From assembly GCF_009733845.1 (NCBI RefSeq), contig NZ_WNXZ01000008.1, positions 141,971 to 205,970 of the forward strand: DNA of 64,000 nt, in the 5' to 3' direction. Source of the DNA: Pseudactinotalea terrae (GTDB lineage Bacteria; Actinomycetota; Actinomycetes; Actinomycetales; Beutenbergiaceae). The translations under genes and the position numbers were made by a program. The notes below the pieces were generated by a model. It was not told the DNA's origin, ran no database searches, and saw nothing but the letters and a program-made list of their open reading frames with translations. This document shows, in pieces, positions 26,476 to 35,122 of this stretch; positions within the stretch are counted from its first letter, which is position 1; every line of letters begins with the position of its first letter.

Positions 26476-27786
26476 ATGACCAGCACGACGATCACCCGCC
26501 GGGCGCTGCTGCTCGGCGGCGCATCCCTGGGCGCTGCGGGCCTGCTCACCAGCTGCGTCGGCTCCGGAGGCGGTGGCGGCGGTGGTGACGACACCGGCGG
26601 CGACGGCGGGGGAGCAGGCGGCGGCGCCGTGGTGCTGCAGTCCTCGGTCCAGGACACCGACCCCAAGGCGGCGCTGGAGGCGGTGGTCGGCGCCTACGAG
26701 GACGCCGACGTGACGCTGAACTCGGTGGCCACCGAGCAGTTCCGCGCCCAGCTCACCAACTACCTGCGCTCCAACGACCCGCCCGAGGTGCTCACCTGGT
26801 ACGCGGGCTCGGTGGCCCGCTCCTATGCGAGCGAGGGCCTGCTGCTCGACGTCTCGAGCCTGTGGGAGGGCGACGGCGCGTGCGCCGGGTTCTCCGACGC
26901 GCTGCGCAGCCTCTCGAGCGACGCCGAGGGCAAGCAGATCTTCGTGCCCACCAGCTACTACTGGTGGTCGGTCTTCTACAAGAAGTCCGCGTTCGAGTCC
27001 TGGGGCGTGGAGCCGCCCACCACCTGGGACGAGTTCCACGCGCTCTGCGAGAACCTGCTCGGCCAGGGCGTCGCCCCGCTCGCCAACGGGATCGGTTCCA
27101 CCCCGTGGATGTCCTCGGGCTGGTTCGACTACCTCAACCTGCGGATCAACGGCGCGCAGTACCACCGTGAGCTGCTGGCCGGTGAGCACGCCTTCAACGA
27201 CCCCGAGGTCGTCACCGTGATGGAGGAGTACAAGCGCCTGATCCCGTACTTCGACCCGAACATGGCCTCGTACTCGGCGCAGGAGGGCGCCACGCCGTTC
27301 GCGCAGGACCAGGCCGGCATGTACCTCATCGGTGCGTTCGTCTCCCAGTACCTGCCCGAGGACCAGCGCGACGACCTCGACTTCTTCTCGGTCCCGGTCA
27401 TCGACGAGGCGATCCCCACCGCGGAGGAGGCACCCACCGACGGCTACTTCGCCGCGGCCAACTCCGACAACCCCGAGGGCGCGCTCGCGCTGCTGGACTA
27501 CCTGGCCTCGCCCGAGCAGCAGCAGGAGTACATCGAGCTGTCGAAGTCGGCGAACCTGCCGACCTCGCCCGACGTGGACACCTCGCAGTTCAGCCCGCTG
27601 GTGCAGAAGGGCGTCGAGCTCCTCAACAGCACCGAGGAGATCACCCAGTTCTTCAACCGCGACTCCTCCGACGCGCTGCAGGCCACTGCGGACACCGCGC
27701 TCACCCAGTTCCTCGCCGACCCCGACTCGATGACCTCGATCCTCGACGAGTGGCAGCGAGCGGCTGAGGGCGTCTGGGGCTCGTGA
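26476..27786 (+). CDS. Carbohydrate ABC transporter substrate-binding lipoprotein
   Basis: A 436-residue family-1 solute-binding protein. The N-terminus TRRALLLGGASLGAAGLL has twin arginines and ends with the lipobox LTSC (C27), so Tat export and lipid anchoring are likely. A Gly/Asp-rich linker follows. The CUT1 binding-protein pattern is clear: PPEVLTWYAGSVARSYASEGLLLDVSSLW, KKSAFESWGVEPPTTWDEFHALCENL and the C-terminal ALALLDYLASPEQQQEYIELS. AAAGGAAGGA is an ideal ribosome-binding site for ATG 26476. Two permease genes follow without gaps; the substrate is unknown, but the GH36 neighbour suggests an alpha-galactoside. Confidence 0.92.
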   Translation: MTSTTITRRALLLGGASLGAAGLLTSCVGSGGGGGGGDDTGGDGGGAGGGAVVLQSSVQDTDPKAALEAVVGAYEDADVTLNSVATEQFRAQLTNYLRSNDPPEVLTWYAGSVARSYASEGLLLDVSSLWEGDGACAGFSDALRSLSSDAEGKQIFVPTSYYWWSVFYKKSAFESWGVEPPTTWDEFHALCENLLGQGVAPLANGIGSTPWMSSGWFDYLNLRINGAQYHRELLAGEHAFNDPEVVTVMEEYKRLIPYFDPNMASYSAQEGATPFAQDQAGMYLIGAFVSQYLPEDQRDDLDFFSVPVIDEAIPTAEEAPTDGYFAAANSDNPEGALALLDYLASPEQQQEYIELSKSANLPTSPDVDTSQFSPLVQKGVELLNSTEEITQFFNRDSSDALQATADTALTQFLADPDSMTSILDEWQRAAEGVWGS

Positions 27787-28709
27787 CCGCGCCCGCCGCA
27801 GCACCTGCCCGGCCCAGCCGTGCCGGGCAGGCTGTGCGCGCGCTGCGGCGGGTGCCGCTGCTGGTGTGGATCTTCCTGCTGATCCCGCTGGTGGTCGAGC
27901 TCTTCTGGGTGTTCTGGCCCGCCGCGAACTCGTTCTCGTTGTCGCTGACGAGGTGGGACGGCATCACGCCCGCCGAACCGGTGGGGCTCGGCAACTTCGC
28001 CGACCTCTGGGACGACCCGATCTTCACCAGGGCGCTCCAGAACAACGTGATCTGGGCGATCGGATTCGGCGGCCTCTCGGTCGCCGGCGGCCTGGGCCTG
28101 GCGGTCGCGCTCAACAAGCCCGGCCCGCTGGTGGGCCTGTACCGCAGCGCGATCTACCTGCCGATGGTGGTCTCGCTCGCGGTGACCGGTCTGTTCTGGC
28201 GGGTGATGTACGCCCCCGAGGGCCCGATCAACGCGGCCCTCGGCGTGGTGGGACTGGACGCGCTGCGGAACCAGTGGCTCGCGGATCCCGACCTCGCGCT
28301 GTACGCGGTGCTGATCGCCGCCGTCTGGCGCCAGTGCGGCTACATCATGGTGCTGTACCTGGCCGGTCTGAAGAGCTGCGACGCCTCACTCGAGGAAGCG
28401 GCAGCCGTGGACGGCGCGAGCGCCTGGCAGCGGTTCTGGAAGATCGTGATGCCGCAGCTGAAGGGCGTCAACATGGTGGTCTTCGCCGTCACGGTGATCG
28501 ACTCGCTGCGCACCTTCGACATCGTCTGGGCGATGACCCGGGGCGGCCCGTACAACATGACGCAGCTGCTGAGCACCTACATGTTCCAGCAGGCCTTCAC
28601 CTTGGGGAACCTCGGCTACGCCTCGGCGATCGCGGTCGTCATCTTCGTGCTCGCGATCGGCTTCATCATCACCTACCTGGCCCGCCAGGCCCGCGCGGAG
28701 GAGGACTGA
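27783..28709 (+). CDS. Sugar ABC transporter permease (MalF type)
   Basis: A 308-residue membrane protein with six helices. The cytoplasmic EAA loop, which docks the ATPase, is EEAAAVDGASAWQRFWKIVMPQLKG near residues 204-224. It starts at GTG overlapping the binding-protein stop by 4 bp. It works with the following permease and an ATPase not encoded in this operon. Confidence 0.92.
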   Translation: MTAPAAAPARPSRAGQAVRALRRVPLLVWIFLLIPLVVELFWVFWPAANSFSLSLTRWDGITPAEPVGLGNFADLWDDPIFTRALQNNVIWAIGFGGLSVAGGLGLAVALNKPGPLVGLYRSAIYLPMVVSLAVTGLFWRVMYAPEGPINAALGVVGLDALRNQWLADPDLALYAVLIAAVWRQCGYIMVLYLAGLKSCDASLEEAAAVDGASAWQRFWKIVMPQLKGVNMVVFAVTVIDSLRTFDIVWAMTRGGPYNMTQLLSTYMFQQAFTLGNLGYASAIAVVIFVLAIGFIITYLARQARAEED

Positions 28710-28710
28710 G

Positions 28711-29574
28711 ATGACGGCTTCAGCTACCGGCACCCGCCCGCTGATGCGCAAGCCCAAGCCCGCCCGGTCGCCGTGGCTGCACGTGGGCATGATCCCGCTG
28801 ACGCTGCTGTGGCTCAGCCCGATCGTGTTCGTGGTGTTCGTGGCGATCCGCCCCTTCGACGATCTCGCCGCGCGCGGGCTCGGCGCGCTCCCGATCTCCT
28901 TCTCGTGGGAGGGATTCTCGACGGCGTTCGAGGGCGGCGGGCTGATGCGCGCCCTGGGCAACAGCATCATCGTGACAGCCGTCGGCGTGGTGCTGTCACT
29001 GGCCCTGAGCGCGTGCGCCGCGTACGCGCTGTCACGGTTCGCGATCCCTGGCCGCAAGACCATCCTGCTGGCGATGCTCGCCGGCAACCTGCTGCCTCCG
29101 CAGATCCTGCTGGTCCCGGTCTCGGCTATCACCGAGTCGGTGGGGATCTACGACACCCTCACCGCGCTGATCGTGGTGCAGGTGGGCTTCGGCATCGGCT
29201 TCTACACCTTCGTGCTGCACGGCTTCATGCGAGGCCTGCCCAACGAGGTGTTCGAGGCCGCGCGCATCGATGGCGCGGGCGCGGGAAGGATCTTCTGGAA
29301 GATCGTGCTGCCGCTCTCGCGCCCCTCGCTCGCGGCGCTCGCAGCCCTGGCCACCACCTGGATCTTCAACGACCTGATCTGGGCGATGACCGTGCTGCGC
29401 ACCGAGGCGAGGTTCCCGATCACGGCCGCCCTGCTCAACCTCATGGGCGGCTACTCGAGCGCCTGGAACGTCATCGCCGCCGGATCGCTCGTGGCCGCGA
29501 TCCCGACGGCGATCGTGTTCTTCGCGTTCCAGAAGCAGTTCGTCTCCGGTCTGCTGGTCGGGTCCAACAAGTGA
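28711..29574 (+). CDS. Sugar ABC transporter permease (MalG type)
   Basis: A 287-residue membrane protein with six helices. The EAA loop is FEAARIDGAGAGRIFWKIVLPLSRPSLA near residue 181. Its ATG begins 2 nt after the stop of the MalF-type gene, and its TGA overlaps the GTG of the GH36 gene. Together these show one operon for uptake and hydrolysis. Confidence 0.92.
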   Translation: MTASATGTRPLMRKPKPARSPWLHVGMIPLTLLWLSPIVFVVFVAIRPFDDLAARGLGALPISFSWEGFSTAFEGGGLMRALGNSIIVTAVGVVLSLALSACAAYALSRFAIPGRKTILLAMLAGNLLPPQILLVPVSAITESVGIYDTLTALIVVQVGFGIGFYTFVLHGFMRGLPNEVFEAARIDGAGAGRIFWKIVLPLSRPSLAALAALATTWIFNDLIWAMTVLRTEARFPITAALLNLMGGYSSAWNVIAAGSLVAAIPTAIVFFAFQKQFVSGLLVGSNK

Positions 29575-31634
29575 GCACCTGGACGCTGCCGACCGCCTCC
29601 GGCAGCTACGTGGTGGGTCTGGCCCCCGGCGATCAGGGCCTCGTGCTGCACCACTGGGGCGGGCCGGTGCAGGCGGAGCCGCCCGCGCCGTCGCTGCCGC
29701 GGCGGGCGGCCTCGTTCGTGCGTGACCTCGACCTGCTCCCGATGGAGGCGACGGCGCTCGGCACCCGTGATGTGCACGCCGCCGAGATCGTGGCCCGCCG
29801 TGCCGACGGTGTGCGCGGGCTGCGGCTCTCGCTCGCCGGCGAGATCGAGCACGGCGTCGAGGACGACGGCGGGACCCGGCTCGTGTGCCCGCTCGCCGAC
29901 CCGGTCGCGCAGATCGAGGTCGACCTGCACCTGCGCAGCCACCCGTCCCACGACGTCATCACCAAGTGGGCGACGATCCGGAACCGCTCGCCGCACGCCG
30001 TCGAGCTCCTCCGGGGCTGGGGTGGCGCCTTCGAGGCGCCGACCGGGGCGGGAGCCGAGATCGAGGTGCGCACCGGCGCCTGGTCGCGCGAGACCACGCC
30101 CTCGCTGGTGGACCTGACCGCGGGCACGCTGAGCGTCGGCAGCCGCCAGGGCATCACCTCGCACACGGCCGCGCCGGCCGTGACCGCCCGGCCCCGCGGC
30201 GTGCCCGACGGCGACGCCTGGTCCGTCGCGCTCGCGTGGTCGGGCTCGTGGCGGCTCGCCGTGGACGTGGTGCCGTTCGTGGGTTCGGTGCGGATCGCGG
30301 GTGGCCCGGACGACGAGTCCGGCATCCTCACCCTCGCGCCGGGGACCTCGCTCACCACGCCGGTGCTGGCGGGGCTGTGGGCGCACGGCGACGGGGACGC
30401 CGTCGCGAACGCCTGGCACACGTACCAGCGCACGCTCGCCCGCTCGAGCGGGCCCGAGCACCGCCCGGTCGTCTACAACTCGTGGTACGCCACCACCTTC
30501 GACGTCACGCTCGAGCACCAGCGTGAGCTCGCGGAGGTCGCCGCTGGGCTGGGCGTCGAGGTTTTCGTGGTCGACGACGGCTGGTTCCGCGGCCGCACCA
30601 GCGACCGCTCCGGGCTCGGCGACTGGGAGCCCGACCCGGCGAAGCTCCCCGAGGGGCTCGCGCCGCTCGCCGGGGCGGTCGCCGAGCGCGGCATGCGGTT
30701 CGGGCTCTGGGTGGAGCCCGAGGCGGTCAACCCGGACAGCGACCTGTACCGCGAGCACCCGGACTGGGTGCACCACGTGGATGGCCGGCCGCTGCGCACC
30801 CTGCGTCACCAGTACGTGCTCGACCTCGGCCGGCCCGACGTCGAGGCCTGGGTCATCGGCATGCTGTGCCGCGTTCTCGGCAGTGCCGACATCACGTACC
30901 TGAAGTGGGACATGAACCGCGCGATCGCCGACGGCGGGCAGACCGAGCCGGGCGGCGACGACTGGGCCTGGCGGCACACGCATGCCTACTACCGCGTGAT
31001 GGAGATGCTCCGCGCGGAGTTCCCGCAGGTCACGGTCGAGGCCTGCGCGGGCGGTGGCGGCCGGATCGACCTCGCCGTGCTCGAGCGCTCCGACGTGGTG
31101 TGGCCCAGCGACGAGACCGGGCCTCGCGACCGGCTCGCGATCCAGCACGGGTTCCTCGGGATCTACCCCGCCTGGACGATGAGCTCCTGGGTCACCGACG
31201 AGCCGGACATCCTCGATGGCGAGCCGGCGAGCCTGGACTTCAGATTCGTGGTCGCGGCCGCGGGGGTGCTCGGCATCGGCTCGGACCTCCTCGCCTGGGA
31301 CGAGCGCACCCGCGCCTGCGCGGCCGACCACGTGGCGCGGTATCGCCGCATCCGGGATGTGGTGCACGGCGGCCGGCTGCGCCGCCACGGATCGCCCGAC
31401 GGCGCCGCCTACGCCCTGCAGTACGCGCTCGGTGAGCGGGTGGTCGTGCTGGCATGGCGCCGCAGCGGCGGCGCGCTCGCCGTGCCGGTCGCCGGTGCGG
31501 ACCCGGCCGGCCGCTATCGGGTCCTGTGGGGGTCGGGGGAGGTCGAGGAGCGCACCGGGGACGAGCTGCTGGCCGGGCTCCCGGTGCCGTGGAGCTGGGA
31601 CGACTGCGACATCGCCGAGCTGGTGCGTCTGTGA
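29571..31634 (+). CDS. GH36 alpha-galactosidase
   Basis: A 687-residue cytoplasmic enzyme from the GTG at 29571, which overlaps the permease stop by 4 bp. An N-terminal beta-sandwich is followed by the barrel: VVYNSWYATTFDVTLEHQRELAEVAAGLGVEVFVVDDGWF. The nucleophile is D447 in YLKWDMNR; D514 in VWPSDETGPRDRL aligns with the acid/base of GH36. FGLWVEPEAVNPDSDLYREHPDWV is typical of bacterial alpha-galactosidases acting on raffinose-type sugars, melibiose or galactomannan fragments. The acid/base loop has ETG where NTD is usual, a small departure. The operon context supports action on the sugar taken up by the importer. Confidence 0.9.
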   Translation: MSTWTLPTASGSYVVGLAPGDQGLVLHHWGGPVQAEPPAPSLPRRAASFVRDLDLLPMEATALGTRDVHAAEIVARRADGVRGLRLSLAGEIEHGVEDDGGTRLVCPLADPVAQIEVDLHLRSHPSHDVITKWATIRNRSPHAVELLRGWGGAFEAPTGAGAEIEVRTGAWSRETTPSLVDLTAGTLSVGSRQGITSHTAAPAVTARPRGVPDGDAWSVALAWSGSWRLAVDVVPFVGSVRIAGGPDDESGILTLAPGTSLTTPVLAGLWAHGDGDAVANAWHTYQRTLARSSGPEHRPVVYNSWYATTFDVTLEHQRELAEVAAGLGVEVFVVDDGWFRGRTSDRSGLGDWEPDPAKLPEGLAPLAGAVAERGMRFGLWVEPEAVNPDSDLYREHPDWVHHVDGRPLRTLRHQYVLDLGRPDVEAWVIGMLCRVLGSADITYLKWDMNRAIADGGQTEPGGDDWAWRHTHAYYRVMEMLRAEFPQVTVEACAGGGGRIDLAVLERSDVVWPSDETGPRDRLAIQHGFLGIYPAWTMSSWVTDEPDILDGEPASLDFRFVVAAAGVLGIGSDLLAWDERTRACAADHVARYRRIRDVVHGGRLRRHGSPDGAAYALQYALGERVVVLAWRRSGGALAVPVAGADPAGRYRVLWGSGEVEERTGDELLAGLPVPWSWDDCDIAELVRL

Positions 31635-32431
31635 CCGACCTCCGGGCGCAGACCGATCTCGCGCTCGGGGGCCGCTGGACCTCGTTGCGCGCAGGGGAGC
31701 GGGAGTGGCTCTGGCGCAACCCGGCGGTGTCGTTGGCGGAGCGCGCGGCCGCACGGCACGGTGCGGCCTTCGTGGACGCGGGCGGTGGCGAGGAGTGCCT
31801 GCCCTCGGTGAACGGTGACCCGGCGCGGGGCCACGACCACGGCGACGTGTGGTGCCGGGCGTGGGTGGGCGAGCCCGGCGACGCCGCCGTGCGGACCGAC
31901 GCCGGCCTCACGCTGCGCCGCCGGCTGACCCACGAGCGCGGCGTGGTCCGCGCCGACTACGAGATCAGCGGCCGGCCGGGCGGGCGGCTCCTGCACGCGG
32001 TGCATCTCCTGCTCGATGTCTCGCCGGATGCGACCCTCGAGGTCGCCGGGTCACCGGCGGTCACGCGGCAGGACCACCCGGAGCCGGGCGCGGTGACGCG
32101 CAGCAGCTGGCCGGATGCCGCGGGCGTGCGGCTCGACCGCCTCGGTCCCGACGACGGGACGGCGACCGGCGCGGTCGTGGCGAGCGACGCCGTCGAGGTC
32201 CATGACGGCGACCACACGCTCAGGCTCAGCTGGGGCGCCGAGCCGGGCACCCCGACGTCGTTCATCCTCTGGCGCAACCTCCGCGGCTGGCCCGCGCGTG
32301 ACCCCTACCGGTCGATCGGCATCGAGCCCATGATCGGGGCGACCACCACGCTCGAGGGCGCCAGCGCGGACGATGTCGCGCACCTCGGCCCGAACGGCAC
32401 GCTGCGCTGGTGGCTGGAGATCAGCGGCTGA
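31631..32431 (+). CDS. Galactose mutarotase-fold protein
   Basis: A 266-residue protein starting at GTG with a 4-bp overlap with the GH36 stop. The pattern RAGEREWLWRNP, ECLPSV, RADYEISG, HAVHLLLDV and RSIGIEPMIGATTTL is that of aldose-1-epimerase-like beta sandwiches. The usual catalytic His/Glu set cannot be verified by eye, so mutarotase activity is inferred. It probably helps process the galactose released by GH36. Its last codons lie inside a 40-bp repeat whose second copy is 2.7 kb away. Confidence 0.65.
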   Translation: MTDLRAQTDLALGGRWTSLRAGEREWLWRNPAVSLAERAAARHGAAFVDAGGGEECLPSVNGDPARGHDHGDVWCRAWVGEPGDAAVRTDAGLTLRRRLTHERGVVRADYEISGRPGGRLLHAVHLLLDVSPDATLEVAGSPAVTRQDHPEPGAVTRSSWPDAAGVRLDRLGPDDGTATGAVVASDAVEVHDGDHTLRLSWGAEPGTPTSFILWRNLRGWPARDPYRSIGIEPMIGATTTLEGASADDVAHLGPNGTLRWWLEISG

Positions 32432-32445
32432 GCCGCTTGTCGAGC
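32406..32445 (+). repeat. 40-bp direct repeat, left copy (flanks CNNM gene pair)
   Basis: This segment and 35083-35122 agree at 36 of 40 positions, with mismatches at 32413, 32415, 32428 and 32439, in direct orientation. The left copy covers the last codons of the mutarotase-fold gene. It includes the inverted repeat AGCGGCTGAGCCGCT (32423-32437). Confidence 0.85.
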
Positions 32446-32518
32446 AGACACCGAGGTCATGGGGCCGTGTCGCTGCGAGGGGCAGCCTCTGCTCGCCGAC
32501 GGCGATGAGGTGACCCAG

Positions 32519-32536
32519 TAAGATGAGGGACTCATC
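32519..32536 (+). promoter_or_regulatory. Promoter with overlapping inverted repeat upstream of the CNNM pair
   Basis: TAAGAT (32519-32524) is a good -10. The perfect inverted repeat GATGAG-GGA-CTCATC (32522-32536) covers its end and the expected transcription start near 32531, a normal place for a repressor operator. The -35 is weak. Confidence 0.4.
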
Positions 32537-32588
32537 CGCCCCCCTGTGTCCGGAAGACAGAGTTCGATGCCTGCGAATCGCGAAGGAG

Positions 32589-32609
32589 GCGGGCCGCAAG
32601 ACGGCCCGC
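32589..32609 (+). promoter_or_regulatory. Leader hairpin upstream of the CNNM pair
   Basis: GCGGGCCG and CGGCCCGC form a perfect 8-bp stem with a 5-nt loop in the presumed 5' leader. An AGGAGG just before the stem could be masked by it. A 38-codon open frame (ATG 32567) runs through the hairpin and stops just inside the CNNM gene, so a leader-peptide or attenuation mechanism is possible. I could not match it to a known riboswitch class. Confidence 0.35.
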
Positions 32610-32655
32610 ACCATAGACCCGACGCCCGGTGCGCCATGTGCCCGGGCACGAGGAA

Positions 32656-34062
32656 GTGGATACGCCGGTGGCGTGGCTGACGCTCGCGCTGGGCATCATC
32701 GTCATCGCGGTCATCATCACCGCGAACGGGCTCTTCGTCGCCCAGGAGTTCGCGTACATGTCGGTCGACCGCAGCCGGCTGCGGGCCGCCGCAGCCGAGG
32801 GTGACAAGAGCGCCGAGCGGGCGCTGACGATTACCGGCCGGACCTCCTTCATGCTGTCCGGCGCCCAGCTGGGTATCACGGTGACCGGTCTGCTGCTGGG
32901 GTTCGTGGCCGAGCCCCTCGTGGGCGAGGCACTCGGTGAGATCCTCGGCGGGGTGGGCGTGCCCACCGGGGTCAGCGTCGGCGTCGCAACCGTGCTCGCT
33001 CTGGCGGTCTCGACGATCGTCCAGATGGTCTTCGCCGAGCTCTACCCCAAGAACCTCGCGATCGCGATACCGGAGAAGATGGCCAGGGTGCTGGCACGCC
33101 CGACAGCGATCTACCTGACGATGTTCGGCTGGTTGATCGTGGTCTTCGACCACGCGGCGAACCTCGTGCTGAGGCTGGTGCGCGTCGAGCCCGTGCACGA
33201 TGTCGACTCCAGCGCCACGGCGCGCGACCTCGAACGGATCGTCGCGGACTCCCGCGAGGCCGGCAACCTGCCACCGGAGCTGTCAGCGGTCCTCGACCGG
33301 ATCCTGGACTTCCCGCGTCAGGACGTCGAGCACGCCATGATCCCCCACTCCCGCGTTGATGTCGTCGGTCCCGATGCCACCGTCGAGGAGGTCCGCACCC
33401 TGATGGCTGGGGGACATACCCGGTACCCGGTCGTCGACGAGCACGAGGAAGCCCTCGGCGTCGTTCAGCTCGTCGACGTGCTCGGCACCACGCTGCCGGC
33501 GACTGCACCCATCTCGGCACTGATGCGCGAACCGCTCGTGCTCCCCACGCTGATGGCGCTGCCCGATGCTCTCAGCGAGCTGATCAAGACCAAGAACGAG
33601 CTCGCCTGCGTCATCGACGAGTACGGCGGGTTCGCGGGCGTGCTCACCCTGGAGGACCTCGCCGAGGAGATCGTCGGACCGATAGCCGACGAGCACGACG
33701 ACGCCGATCGCGAGGTGCTGATCCACGACACCGACGCGACCTGGACGATCGACGGCGACGTGCACGTCGACGAGGTGCGTCGTGCCATCGGGCGTGAGCT
33801 GCCCAGCGGCGACTACGAGACGATCGCAGGGCTGGTCATCGGCCACCGGGGCGAGCTGCCGGCCGAGGGCGAGATCGTCACGGTCGAGCTGCCGCCCGTG
33901 CCCGGCGACGTCGTCGGCGACGAGCCGGCCACCCGCTACGCGGACATCGAGATCCTCGCCGTCGAGCGACACGTGCCCGCCCGGATCCGGATCACCCTGC
34001 GGGAGCTCGCGACGGATGAGCCGGCCCCGGCGCCGGATGAGGCCGAAGGGGAGCGCTCGTGA
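32656..34062 (+). CDS. CNNM/CorC (HlyC) family transport protein with CBS domains
   Basis: About 468 residues. Three or four N-terminal helices form the DUF21/CNNM domain (ANGLFVAQEFAYMSVDRSRL, SGAQLGITVTGLLLGF, FAELYPKNLAIAIPEKMA with the conserved KN). Two CBS repeats follow (MIPHSRVDVVGPDATVEEV, then MREPLVLPTL ... NELACVIDEYGGFAGVLTLEDLAEEIVG), and a CorC_HlyC domain ends the protein (TWTIDGDVHVDEVRRAIG). Members export or sense Mg2+ and other divalent ions. GTG 32656 or GTG 32668 could be the start, both near GAGGAA. It overlaps the next gene by 4 bp. Confidence 0.88.
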   Translation: MDTPVAWLTLALGIIVIAVIITANGLFVAQEFAYMSVDRSRLRAAAAEGDKSAERALTITGRTSFMLSGAQLGITVTGLLLGFVAEPLVGEALGEILGGVGVPTGVSVGVATVLALAVSTIVQMVFAELYPKNLAIAIPEKMARVLARPTAIYLTMFGWLIVVFDHAANLVLRLVRVEPVHDVDSSATARDLERIVADSREAGNLPPELSAVLDRILDFPRQDVEHAMIPHSRVDVVGPDATVEEVRTLMAGGHTRYPVVDEHEEALGVVQLVDVLGTTLPATAPISALMREPLVLPTLMALPDALSELIKTKNELACVIDEYGGFAGVLTLEDLAEEIVGPIADEHDDADREVLIHDTDATWTIDGDVHVDEVRRAIGRELPSGDYETIAGLVIGHRGELPAEGEIVTVELPPVPGDVVGDEPATRYADIEILAVERHVPARIRITLRELATDEPAPAPDEAEGERS

Positions 34063-35072
34063 ACCCCGTCCTCGTCATCGCCGTGACCGTCGCGCTGATC
34101 GCGCTGAGCGCGTTCTTCGTCGTCATCGAGTTCGCGCTGCTCGGCGCCCGCCCGCACCGGCTGGAGGAGAAGGCGCAGACCAGCCGATCTGCGCGGGCCG
34201 CGCTGCGGGGCGTCAACGAGCTCACGGTGATGCTGGCAGGTGCACAGCTCGGCATCACCGCCTGCACGTTCGCGCTCGGGGCGATCACCAAACCTGCGCT
34301 CGACTACGCACTGTCCGACATCTTCGAGGCGTGGGGCATGCCGGACTGGACGGCCGACACGGTGGCCTTCGGTCTCGCGCTGCTGGTGGTCACGTTCCTT
34401 CACCTGGTCATCGGTGAGATGGCACCCAAATCCTGGGCGATCGCGCACCCCGAGCTGGCGGCCACGGTGATCGGGATCCCGGCGCGAGCGTTCGTCACGG
34501 TCTTCCGGCCGCTGCTGACGTGGATGAACGACATCGCCGGTGCGCTCGTGCGCCGCAGCGGGTTCGAGCCCGTGGACCGCGCGGCCGTCGGCGGGCACGA
34601 CGCCACCTCGATCCGACAGCTCGTGGAGCATTCCGCCCAGGTCGGTGTGCTCGAGCAGGAGGTCCATTCCCAGCTCGACTCCGCGCTGGAGCTGCAGACG
34701 CTGCAGGTGGGCGAGCTGGTCCGTACCGACGAGCCGATCACGCGGGTCCCGGAGACGGCGACCGTCGGTGAGCTGCAGGAGAAGGCCTGTGCGACCGGTC
34801 ACCTGCGGGTCCTGGTGGACCGGGCCGACGGTGCGCCGGCGATCGCCCACGTGCGGGACACCCTGCTCATGGAACCCGGCACCCCGGTCGCCCCGTACAC
34901 CCGTGAGGCATTCGTGCTCGACGCCGCGGTCCCGGTGCACGAGGCGCTCGCTCGCATGCGCGCCGACCGCCAGCAGCTCGCCGTGGTCACCAGTGGTCCC
35001 CGGATGGTCGGCGTCGTCTCGATCGCCGACATCCTCGGCCGGGTGCTGCCCCAGGACACCCTGCGGCTCTAG
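34059..35072 (+). CDS. Second CNNM/CorC family transport protein, shorter
   Basis: A 337-residue paralogue of the preceding gene, starting at GTG with a 4-bp overlap. The DUF21 core is kept (FFVVIEFALLGARPHRLEE, AGAQLGITACTFALG, IGEMAPKSWAIAHPE with K in the same place) and a CBS pair follows. The C-terminal CorC_HlyC domain is missing, as is usual for the second member of such pairs in actinobacteria. The two proteins probably form a heteromer. Confidence 0.87.
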   Translation: MNPVLVIAVTVALIALSAFFVVIEFALLGARPHRLEEKAQTSRSARAALRGVNELTVMLAGAQLGITACTFALGAITKPALDYALSDIFEAWGMPDWTADTVAFGLALLVVTFLHLVIGEMAPKSWAIAHPELAATVIGIPARAFVTVFRPLLTWMNDIAGALVRRSGFEPVDRAAVGGHDATSIRQLVEHSAQVGVLEQEVHSQLDSALELQTLQVGELVRTDEPITRVPETATVGELQEKACATGHLRVLVDRADGAPAIAHVRDTLLMEPGTPVAPYTREAFVLDAAVPVHEALARMRADRQQLAVVTSGPRMVGVVSIADILGRVLPQDTLRL

Positions 35073-35082
35073 GCGCCGTTCT

Positions 35083-35122
35083 GCTGGTGACCGGAGATCA
35101 GCGGTTGAGCCGCTTCTCGAGC
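35083..35122 (+). repeat. 40-bp direct repeat, right copy (flanks CNNM gene pair)
   Basis: Right copy of the repeat at 32406-32445, mismatched at 35090, 35092, 35105 and 35116. It covers the C-terminal codons of the Hcp-like gene on the opposite strand. Confidence 0.85.

Noticed and set aside
32496..32655. M-box or manganese (yybP-ykoY) riboswitch upstream of the CNNM genes
   Set aside because: The conserved core segments of these classes could not be found by eye; only simple hairpins and an inverted repeat are present.
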